Shown piece by piece: positions 45,576 to 55,797 of a stretch of DNA of 64,000 nucleotides. How positions within the stretch are numbered: position 1 is the stretch's first letter; every line of letters begins with the position of its first letter. Location of the stretch: assembly GCA_037126765.1 (NCBI GenBank), contig JBBCBC010000022.1, forward strand, positions 21,853,758 to 21,917,757, in the 5' to 3' direction. The notes beneath the pieces are model-generated. The model made no database searches and was not told where the DNA came from. It saw nothing but the letters and a program-made list of their open reading frames with translations. The position numbers and the translations under genes were made by a program. The DNA is from Stenogyne calaminthoides (Eukaryota > Streptophyta > Magnoliopsida > Lamiales > Lamiaceae).

Positions 45576-47420
45576 TGTTGGTCCCGGTGCAAACGAGTCT
45601 TACACGTGTATGGGGGGGAATACACGTGTTCAGTGATTTTAAAACTTTTTCTTCACTGAGGTCAGATGGGTCAGGTTGTCCTGATGATTTGACCTCGAGA
45701 AGCCTGGATCATACTGAGTCAAAGTCTACCCGAGACATGTGATCTGAATCGCTTTCAAGAAAGCCTCGGATAATCTCAAATCGAGCTGAGTTTTCGAGAG
45801 ATCCCGAAATGCTTTGATAGCTACTCGATGATGTCGGAATGGTTGGCCCTAAGTTTATACTTTCGTTTTAAGCTTTCTTTCAAAACCTTCCTTTTAATGA
45901 AACAATGATTAAGACTGTGATTCAGTTAGATGCAACTTCAGTGGATTGATTCCAACTGAATATCAGTGAAAATATGCTTTCAGTTAAAGATATGCAACAG
46001 ATAATCAATGCAGTACAGAAAGCAAATAACACAGGAAGTTATAGTGGTTCAGAGACTCAAGCTCTTACGTCCACTCTCTCTGACCCTCAGAGAAATTCCT
46101 TAACCACTTCCTAAGGTTTTCTGACTACCTCTGTAGTTTACTAACCTTTCTACTTTGAGCTTTACGACTACCTCATGGTTTACTTACTCAAAACACACAC
46201 AAGCTTTCTGACTATCCAAGATAGTTTACTCACTTCTTCTCTAGAGTTTTCTTACTACCTCTGTAGTTTACTAACTCTTTACAACTCCAACTCACCAACA
46301 ATCACACTCAAACTACCTTACAAAGGGTTTGGGGTTTCTTGGTTGGTTTCCAACTAGGATGAGATATCCTTTACAATTAAGAACAATGCAAAGGCTAGGA
46401 TATCTCTACTAAGCTTTTGGATATATCTTATCAAGACTAGGCTTAGTGAATGAGCTCTCTTCAATATAAAGCACTTGGAAAATTCTTGGGTTTTCGAGTG
46501 CTTCAACTTGCAATAATAAGTTTGAGCTCTTGAGTTACTTACAAATTTCCCGTAACCTTCAATGTAGAGGGTCACAAGTATTTATAGGCAGTCGCCAAGG
46601 TCACTCTTGAAAAACTATCCGTTGGAAGAGATAGCTTCATGAGTTTCCTCTTATGGTGTGTGATGAACGGCTATATTAGGGTTTGACACTCCCTTGCATG
46701 TTTTAGGCAATATGCTTTTCATGCAGCCACTCATCACTTTTTGCAATCTGGAACATAGTACTACTGACATGCTTGAAATGACACATCGCTTTCGATTGTC
46801 GATGAAAGTATAGTGTTGTCTTCTTCTGATTGGCTCTTGTCTTCAGTAAATGTAGACAAACATAACGGCTCTTTTTGGTCAATATCTCTGAGTGATATAA
46901 CCTTAACAACACTTTGTTTTAGTTCCTTTTGTCTGCATGTGAATGTCTTGGGCAATATCTATTTTTCTAAGTAATCGCGCTTTTTCTCAGTATTGTATCC
47001 TTCAGATAGATATTTTTAGTGCCTCGGAACATTTAGGTTATACTGAGCATTCAGTACATTACTGAGTCTTCAGTGTCTTCTGAGTCTTCAGAGATATCTT
47101 GGACCGATATCTTGAGTCTTCATCTTGAGTCTTGATTTCTCGTTTCTCTTTAGTCTTGATTTCTCGATTTCCTACTTTGAGTCTTGATTTCTCGATTTCA
47201 CCTCTCGATTTCATCTTTGAAACTTGAAACTTTCTTCGAAACTTACCGAGTCTTCAGAATCTAACCTGATCTATATCTGCTGACTATACATGGTGCAGAT
47301 AACATCCTGAACACTCTAAAATTGAATCCTGACTCATCTATCAAGATTATCCTGAACATGTCATACTCAGGGGTTTTGAGATCTAATCAAAATCTTCTTT
47401 ATTAAATTCATCTCCCAATA
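45576..47420 (-). repeat. Solo LTR of the C/D copia family
   Basis: On the plus strand it begins TGTTGGTCCCGGTGC and ends CATCTCCCAATA (CA mutated to TA), the reverse complement of the LTR of element D (58295-59737). GAGTA on both sides (45571-45575 and 47421-47425) is a perfect target duplication, so it is a solo LTR and not the 3' LTR of element C. It is about 400 bp longer than the D LTR, largely from expanded GATTTCTCG and GAGTCTTGA repeats (47085-47235). Confidence 0.88.
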
Positions 47421-47483
47421 GAGTATATATTTAAATCCTCTTTCGTTTCATACTTTCATTAGCATAAAAGGCGAGAAGACTTA

Positions 47484-47601
47484 GGGTGTGTTTGCAATTA
47501 CTAGTTAATAGTAAAAAGTACTTTTAAAAATAATAAACTGTGAGGAGACAACTTTAAAATAAGTGTTTTTAAAACCTTCAATTAAAATTGCAAACACCAC
47601 C
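47484..47601. mobile_element. Tourist-like MITE
   Basis: The 118-bp element has ends GGGTGTGTTTGCAAT and ATTGCAAACACCACC, near-perfect inverted repeats. TTA on each side (47481-47483 and 47602-47604) is the duplication of PIF/Harbinger-type elements. Confidence 0.75.
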
Positions 47602-47742
47602 TTAATATAAAATTCAAGATATATGGAAGACTTATGATTCTCTTGATTATATAAAAACTATGAATTTAAAATTAACAAGTTGCATTTTGTAGGACAATTG
47701 AAATAAAACGGAATTGGAGTCTCCTACCTGAAAGTTTTCATC

Positions 47743-50700
47743 CTAAATATGATGTAGCATGTTAAGCCCTGTGCTGTTGTCTTCAGCAAGACCACCAAAA
47801 GTTGCCTTCATCTTTTCCATGAGTGAAATACTCATCTCATCAACAGCAGACTTAATCAGCTCTTCTATCTTCGATTTCAACAAATCCTCAAGCATTTTTT
47901 TACCTCAAATCAAACCTCCTCTCCAGTTCATCCTTCACCTCCTTAGCAACATCTCCCAGTCTAGTATTGAATTCAGTAAACTTACTATCAATTGAAGAGG
48001 ACAGTAAGGTTACCTATCAGTGGATACCATAGACGTGCTGAGGGACTCAATGATCTTGGCTTGAAAGTTTGTGCATCAGCAATCCTCGACACTTCTCCAA
48101 CCAGAGGCTTAAGTTTTGAAATCTGATCAACAATCGGCTCGAACTTGGTGAGCTTCTCAAGTACAGGAGTGAGATCAACAGCCGGTTGTGGAGGAGTTGG
48201 AATTTCTGCCTCAGTCTCTATTTGAATCCTAACATCAGCAATCTCGGTCGGTTATTCTTCTGCGCAGCTCCCCGAGGATGATGAACGATCCTTCGCGAAG
48301 GTAATCGTGAAGTAATGGAACCTCCTGAGCTTGTTCCCCCTAAGCAGTTGCATCAACCTTTGGCTCAGCATCCTTCTTGCTCCCCATAGGAATGTCTTCA
48401 ACATTCTTGTCCTGAGGTGGGTTTTGTTCATCCTTATCCTGCCCACTGACATCTCCATCAGGTTGAGCAGCAACCTTTTTCTGTACTAAGGCATCAAACT
48501 CAGATTGGTTGATCCTCAGTCTCTTCTTTCCAAGTCCCGAGAAGGCATCTAGCTCAGCCACCTCTTCAGCCCAAAACTCTTCTCCTCTGAAGTTTCCAAT
48601 CTTCAGCATCATGGCAAAGGACTGGTTGACAATCAGCATGACAATTTTCAACCTGAAAAACATACCCTGAAGATCAGGATACTCAGATAGCTCAGCATAT
48701 TTATCAAATACAAAGCGTTTTGCCTTCTGCCTCCACTCTTTCTCTTCTGCCTCACCTTTCCTGAGTTCAGGAACAGGCGCTTCCTCTTCAGAGCTGGACT
48801 GAGCCTCTAAAGGTATGGAAATATATGGCTCTAAGGGGTGTGTGGGTGGGATCAGAATTTGGCTTTCTTCAACAGGTTTTTGAGAACCTGTGAAGATTTC
48901 ACGGGTAATCCTATCAGTGCAATACTGGTACCTAGTACCTCAGTAAAGACATCTTCTTCATCACCGCCTCCTTCAGGCAACAATTCTTCCTGAAGGGCTT
49001 CTTGCTCAGTGGTCTGAGATACCACTTTTACAAGAGTATCCAGTGGAGATTTCTCCCCTAACTCTACTTCCCTAATTGTTCTGAGCCTTTTCTTTCTTCT
49101 CTTCTCTTCCTCTGCAGTCTTCTTTTTCTCTCCTTCCTCCTTCTTTACTCTCAACAACCGAAGAGTTTTCTGCCTTTTCTCCTCTTCAGTAGCTTTCTGA
49201 TCCTTCTTTTTGCTGATCTCAGCAATTGCTACATTATCTTGATCAGAGTCCGACTCCTCAGGTTCCACAGGTTCTTCAGGCTCATCCTGTGCTGTAGAAC
49301 TTGGACTTTCTGACATCGCCGGTTTCCTCTATTGGGGAATTATTTGCACGGATCTATTCGGGATGAATATTTAAATACAAATTTAATTCTAACAATTATT
49401 ACTAGCATGAATTAATCCTATATCAATTCAAATAACAATTCAACAATAAATCATGCATACAAGTTCGTCACATAAATCCTACGCATGCCGAATTGCTAGG
49501 AGTTTACGTGAACTAACCTCTCGGAGTGACAGCCGTTGAGAAGATGGATCCCGTTCACACGAACACACCAAAAGACCTTCTCAAGTATTCCCTCGTCCTT
49601 GTCCAACAATCCGGTGGTAGGATGCTCGCGAACAATTAACAAAATGAAAAATAAAATTATGTTGCACCACCTTTGTGGATTTCTAATTTTTCCAACACAT
49701 GGAATTGCATTGGGGATGAAAAATTCATCCCCTATTTATAATACAAGGGGGGACGAAAATTTAAGGTCTTTGGGTAATTGGGAAATTTCCTTGCTTGTTC
49801 TCCAAGAAACAATCTTGAATATATCCAATATATTCTATTTCCCAAAATATCTCCCAAATAAAATCTCCTCCTCCTTATGTTATGGAATTTTCGAAAATTT
49901 CACAACTAATAGCCAAGTGGGAGATTTCTTGAATTTAATGAGATAATCGTGTATTCCAAGAATACTTATCCTCATTCCATAACAAAATTCAAAGAAAATC
50001 TTTCTCCATCTTTTATTTGTATTTTTTGAAAAAATAGAAAAATTAGGCAACAATAATTTATTTTATTTTAAACACCTTTTTCAGTTATTGGACTTTATGT
50101 TTGGGCTACTTGAGGGGCCTTTAGGAGAATTAAGATTGGACCTTCCAATGGACTTTGAATTTCCAATATTGAGCCACAATATTATTCAAGCCCATAAATA
50201 TTAGTTAATCCTACTACATAATTAATATTGCACTATCCATCTTAACCCATATTACTGTTAATATGGCTCCCGGTTATTATTTCCCGTGTTTAAGATTATC
50301 CAGTCCATTAATTAATTTAGGCCACTGAAATAGCTTTATATTAATTAACATCTTTTTCCTTGGTTAAGGAACGACTCAACATTATTATCTATACCGGAAA
50401 TTAATTTCACTTGCAAGATTTGGTATGATAAAACTTCTGAGCCTCCTAAGGGGACAAATCAAACAAGACGTACTTGCACACATTTCACTGTATTAAATCT
50501 TAGCAATCGTCGTGTAACCAATAACATTGCCCAAGATACAAGGTATTGAATCTCGCTGATCCTCTTCCCATCATAAGTCAAAGCAATGGTTATTGATTCC
50601 ACACGATCCTATTTAAGGGACGGAGATTAAGAAATAATGAACCACTGAGGTCTAATTCTTCTATATTCAGTACTGAAGAATTTGTCCTCCTGTAGGTCCT

Positions 50701-51809
50701 GTTCAGTGCATCATAATGCACTAGTGCAATCTCTTGGTCAAGACAAGCCAATCTGAGCCTTGCACTTCAACCTTTCACGATGGTTTGTTCATTTCCATCT
50801 GGGTCGTGAATTTTGTACTTTTAGTTACAAGGGACTGTTAATTTAACTACAATGTAACACGTACTATTTATTGAACAGTTATGCAGTAAATATATGTAAC
50901 ATTCAATGATATTTAAAGCATCAGTGATAAATAATTTATTTCAGTAAATAAGACAGAAATTCAGTCTGGTTATACAAAGTAAAAGCATACTTTCTAGTAT
51001 AACCCCAACATCCTCTTATGTGATTTCGGCCTTCGGAACATTATCCTATTCCGAGAAAACTCATTTCCAGATAATAGAAATTCATTCTCACCAGGAAATG
51101 TCTCAAGAAGAAAGCTAATCTTCGTCCCAAACAACACCTTCCCAGATTTCTTAAAAGCTCCTTTCGCAAATGACAACTTCTGATTTTGATGCAGAATACT
51201 GTCTGCAAGAAACTTTAGCCAATTGAAATCAACCGTCGTTGAATCCTCAATTGCAGCCATAAGCCTCAACTTATTCCGACTTGCTTGTTCTAGACTACCA
51301 GAAGTACTCATCAAACACTTAGCAACAATGTCAATTAGTACTCTGTATTTCTCCTTAAAACATCGTTTATGCAGAGCCCCTTTCAATTCAACCTTAGACT
51401 TTGTAAAACGGTCTAGAATATCCTACTCTTTACCAGCCATATACATCGCAGGATCCTCTCCTTTATCATTTAAATCAAAAAGAGCATTAATATCAGAAAG
51501 GGAAAAGATTACCTCCCTGGTATAGACAACCTCTGCTCTTGACTTTACATAATTTCCAAAACTTAACTGCGACACAAGCGATCCTTGTTCTCCCTCCCGA
51601 AGATTGATCACAAACTGTAATACTTCTTGAGGCAATTCCCTATCTGGCATATTCCCTACCAGCCTTTGTAGACTAGCCAGTTGAAGCAAATGAAGGGCTT
51701 CTTCTTCAACCGTTGTGGTTTTGTTATCAATCATGGCTACCACATGTTCAAAATATGGTTTTTCTATCATGGCCAAATCTTTGATCATGGGGTATCTGGA
51801 AAATTCCAT
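47743..51809 (-). pseudogene. Extra gene after pol in element C (ORF3)
   Basis: The start ATG at 51809 reads MEFSRYPMIKDLAMIEKPYF. The N-terminal half has EVLQFVINLREGEQ, TREVIFSLSDINALFDLND, a single TAG at 51423-51425, then DFNWLKFLADSIL, SFLLETFPG and a basic KSHKR. The family-B solo LTR (49330-51010) interrupts the frame, which resumes in phase with Pro/Glu/Asp-rich acidic sequence and a highly charged coiled-coil segment (KEEGEKKKTAEEEKRRKKR), then LTPVLEKLTKFEPIVDQISK and a C-terminal helix rich in Lys/Glu that ends near 47743. There are frameshifts after 48852 and near 48252. It is homologous in layout to ORF3 of element A. No signal peptide or membrane helix is evident, so an envelope role is not supported. 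The basic and acidic tracts fit a nucleic-acid or chromatin contact. Confidence 0.75.
49330..51010 (-). repeat. Solo LTR of copia family B inside element C ORF3
   Basis: The right end TAACCCCAACA is canonical, and the left end TATTGGGGAATT is the family terminus with TG changed to TA. TCCTC flanks both sides (49325-49329 and 51011-51015). Orientation is as in element B. Related subfamily features (AATTTCTGTCTTATT, TTTAAATATCATTGAATG) are shared with the fragment at 58176-58294 rather than with element B itself. Confidence 0.92.
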
Positions 51810-52406
51810 TTTAAAGAGGAATGAAGAAGTTCTAAGATTTTGAGGATTTTGAAGAGAGTCTGAAAGTTTGAGTTTTGAAAGATAGTAAAGTAATGAATCA
51901 AAAACTGCAAACATGCGGGTATTTGTATGATCTGTGTAAGGCTTAGATCAAGGGCTGAGATTAAATCTTTGAAGGATAAAGAAATGGACGGTTGAGATTT
52001 AATCTGAGATTAAATATAATCTCGAGGGTTATTTGCTATTTATAGCAAATAATCAGATAAATAGAGCAAATAACAACAATTAGGGTGACAAAATGATGTT
52101 TCACTCTAATCGAGGCAACCCTTCGGCTCTGCCGAAATTCTAGCCAATAGGATTCTTTCAAACATTCCCGCTTAAAGTTCAGGCTTGTCATTTATTTCAA
52201 ATGATTACTGACTGAAATAAATGTGTGTGAGTAAATGCATGAGTCAAATATGTTTCAGGATTAATTGAATACTTAAGCCTTACTAAATACTTGACCGTGA
52301 CAAAAATCATCCTGAGTCTCAGTTTCCATCCTGAGAGATTTTTATCCTGAGTTATTCCTTCCTGAATAACTTCGTGTATCTGAAGGACTTCTCCCTTCAG
52401 TGAATT
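51810..52406 (-). other. Spacer between pol and ORF3 of element C
   Basis: A region of about 600 bp without a supported gene. It is rich in CAGGAT/CTCAGG-type repeats like those of the family LTR. A frame upstream of the ORF3 start (51914-51809) may be leader sequence, since the ATG at 51809 opens the better-conserved start. Confidence 0.55.
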
Positions 52407-54236
52407 TTACTCACCTGGATCTAACATCCCTAATTCTACTGACAATTCCTGAAATCTTGACTCAGCTAAAGGCTTAGTAAGAATATCAGTTTTTTGTTTA
52501 TCAGTATGAATTTTCTCCACCCTGATATCTTTCTTCTCAACATGGTCTCTAATGAAAGGATGTCTGATGTCAACATGTTTGCATCTGGTGTGCAATACCG
52601 GATTTTGTGTAATAGCAATTGCACTATTGTTGTCACAAAATATGGGTACTTCATTGGCTATAATCTTGTAATCCCTCAATTGTTGCCTTAACCAAAGAAT
52701 CCGCGCACAACAGCTACCTCCAGCCATGTATTCTGCTTCAGTAGTACTAGTTGCAACTGAAGTTTGTTTCTTAGAGAACCAAGATATCATTTTGCTTCCA
52801 AGAAATTGACTTGTTCCTGAAGTGGACTTCTTGTCAATTCTACAACCACCATAATCAGCGTCTGAATAACCAGTTAATTCAAGGTTATCATCAGCTGGAT
52901 ACCATAATCCTCTATTCACAGTGCCTTTAAGATATCTCAGGATCTTTTTGGCAGCTTCCATGTGACTAACCTTAGGATTAGCTTGGTATCTTGCACATAT
53001 TCCGACAACAAAAGTGATGTCAGGCCTACTTGCTGTGAGATATAGCAGTGATCCAATGATCCCTCTATAATCGGTGTGGTTAACAGATTTGCCTTCAAGA
53101 TTAGGATCCATCTTGTAGTTAGTATTCATAGGAATCCTAACTGCATTGCATTGTTGTACACCATATTTAGCAATCAGATCTCTGGTGTATTTTGCTTGAT
53201 TTATGAATATTCCTTCGTTAGATTGTTTCACTTGAAGTCCTAGAAAGAAATTCATCTCCCCCATAATTGACATCTCAAACTTACCTTTCATCAGGGCAAA
53301 AAACTTCTCACACATCTGATGATTAGGAGATCCAAATATGATGTCATCCACATAGATCTTAACTAGTAAGATATATTTCCCATCTTCTATCATGAACAAG
53401 GTTCTATAAACAGTCCCTTTGGTAAAACCATGATCAGTAAGAAACTGAGAAAGGGTATCATATCATGCTCTGGGTTCTTACTTCAGACCATACAAGGCTT
53501 TCCTGAGCCTGTAAACTTGGTCATTCTGACAGAAGCCAGGAGGTTGTTCCACTTAAACCTCTTCTTTAAGCACACCATTCAGAAATGCACTTTTCACATC
53601 CATTTGATAGACTGTGAACTTCATGTGGGCAGCATATGCAAGAAACAGTCTGATGGCTTCTAGTCTTGCAACTGGTGCAAAGGTTTCATCATAATCCAAG
53701 CCTTCTTCTTGGGAATAACCTTGTGCAACTAGCCTTGCCTTGTTTCTTACAATGATATTATTCTCATCTATCTTATTCTTGAATACCCATTTAGTTCCAA
53801 TCACATTGTGCCTCTTAGGTCTATCTACTAACTCCCAAACTTCATTCCTTGAGAATTGATTCAGTTCTTCTTGCATAGCAGTAATCCAGAATGAATCTTG
53901 AAGAGCTTCTTCAATCTCAGTAGGTTCTTTCTCAGATAAGAAGCAGCAAAATAAGGCACTTTCTCCATGGAGCCTTCTTGTTTTAAGTCCTTCATATAGT
54001 TCACCTACAATCTGACTTGAAGGATGACTATCTAACCATTTTCTCCTGGATGTTCCCCCTTCAGTAGTGTCCTCAACATCAGTAATGTTAAGTTCAGGTA
54101 ATTCATTAAACTCAGGGAACAACAGAAAAGGAGAAATGGAATCATCTTCCTCAGGGGAAATTCCATTCAAAACATTGTTAGTGACATTTGTTCCCCCTTG
54201 GTTTATAGATTCAGAGTTTGCCTCAGCTGTTACCAC
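52407..54236 (-). pseudogene. Element C reverse transcriptase and RNase H
   Basis: The RVT_2 region begins near 53950 with EIEEALQDSFWITAM, then WVFKNKIDENN, VRNKARLVAQGYSQEEGLDYDE, VYQMDVKSAFLNGVLKEEV followed by a stop at about 53553 and two more in the next 35 codons (in the LRKALYGLK...PRA helix). From 53399 the frame is open for 330 codons: ILLVKIYVDDIIFGS with the intact catalytic YVDD, SIMGEMNFFLGLQVKQ, GIIGSLLYLTASRPDITF, GYSDADYGGCRIDKKST, TSTTEAEYMAGGSC, VPIFCDNNSAIAITQNP, HPFIRDHVEKKDI, DILTKPLAESRF and the end LGMLDPGE. RNase H acidic residues are present. Only a few nonsense changes separate it from an intact enzyme. Confidence 0.93.
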
Positions 54237-54495
54237 ATCTTCATCGGAATTACATACCTAAGTCTGAACTGGGGTTTGTTTAGATGGGTCAGCTTAAGTT
54301 GTGTTGGCTTTCCTTCAGTGGAGAATTATCATCCTGAGTCCCACCAGCCTGAGGGTTTTCATCCTGAGTTTCTTCTTGTTCTGAGTCAGTTTCACTCCAT
54401 TCATAGTAAGTGATTGTCTTCTTCTTTCCAGGCTCAGATGATGATTTTGCATTCTTTTTCAGGCTAAGTCTGGTGATTCTCTTTGTTAAGTCTCA

Positions 54496-55797
54496 TCATT
54501 CATCTTTCTGTTTCTTATGAACACAAGTAGATTCATCAAATACAACATGAGGTGTTTCCTCCACAATAAGAGTCCTACAGTTGTAAACTCTGAAGGCTTT
54601 ATTGACTTCAGAATATCCCAAGAATATTCCTTCATCAGCTTTGCTATCAAATGTTTTCAACTTATCTTTACCATTATTGTGTATGAAACACTTACAACCA
54701 AACACATGAAAGAAAGAGACAAGAGGCTTTCTTTCATTCCACAACTCATAAGGTGTTTTGCCTTGATTCTTTATCAACATGGATCTGTTCTGAGAGTAGC
54801 ATGCAGTGTTGACTGCCTCAGCCCAAAATCTCTTAGGAATGTCAGCTTCAGCAATCATTGTCCTTGCAACTTATTTCAGGATCCTATTTCGTCTTTCAGC
54901 AACACCATTTTGTTGAGGGGTCCTTGCAGCTGATGTTTCATGTGTTATTCCTTTTGCTGCACAATAATCAAATATAATATGGTTGATAAATTCAGTGCCT
55001 TTATCTGATCTGATTTTGACCACAATCAGATTCTTTTCCTTACTGAGCCTTTTCAGTTATTCTGGCAGTTTTGTCTGAGTCTCTTTCTTACTGAGTAAGA
55101 ATATGACCCATGAGTATCTAGAGTAGTCATCAACTACTACCAATGTATATTTTCTGCCATTTGTGCTCACAGGTGTTACTCGACCAAATAGATCCATATG
55201 TAGCAATTGAAGTATTCTATCAGTAGAAACTTCTACTTTGCTTTTGAATGATGCTCTTATATGTTTGCCTTTATGACAAGCATCACAAACATGATCCTTA
55301 CTGAACACTTCATTTGATAACCCCCTCACAAGTGCAAATCTTGTAAGTTTGTTCAGGGTTTTGAAGTTCAAGTGATTCAGTCTTTTCTGCCATAACCAAC
55401 TGGTTTCAATAGTTTTCTTAGCAATTAAACATGTATCTTTTGGAGTTAATTTCCAATCAGCAAGATACACATTCCCTTTTCTAGTATGAGTCAGTAGTAT
55501 TAGTTGTGAAACATTATCTTTCATATAGCACAAGTTCTTTGAGAATTCAACACTTAATCCTGTATCACAGAATTGACTAATAGAAAGCAGGTTATGCTTT
55601 AAACTAGACACATATGATACACCATGGATATGAACAGTATCAATTTCAAGTGTTCCATATCCTTCTGTCTGTCCTTTGGAGTTGTCTCCAAAATTTATCT
55701 GAGGGTTTTTCTGTTCAACATAGTCAGCGAGCAAGTGCTTATATCCTGTCATGTGTCTTGAGCATCCACTATCCAAGTACCATGCAGCAGGTGCCAT
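54496..55797 (-). pseudogene. Element C protease, pre-integrase and integrase
   Basis: The frame opens MAPAAWYLDSGCSRHMTGYK, the aspartic protease active site of Sire-type elements. A GAG-pre-integrase zinc finger follows: WLWQKRLNHLNFKTLNKL and DHVCDACHKGKHIRASF (H-H-C-C). The integrase core has LLHMDLFGRVTPVS with the first Asp, VVVDDYSRYSWVIFL, then a stop at about 55057, KIRSDKGTEFIN with the second Asp, TPQQNGVAERRNR with the Glu, another stop near 54870, and AEADIPKRFWAEAVNTACY, GCKCFIHNNGKDKLKTFD and GIFLGYSEVNKAFRVYN. The triad is intact; the stops disable it. Confidence 0.92.

Noticed and set aside
47743..51809. ORF3 of element C as a viral envelope gene
   Set aside because: No signal peptide, glycosylation-rich ectodomain or membrane helix is visible; the protein is charged and coiled-coil-like.
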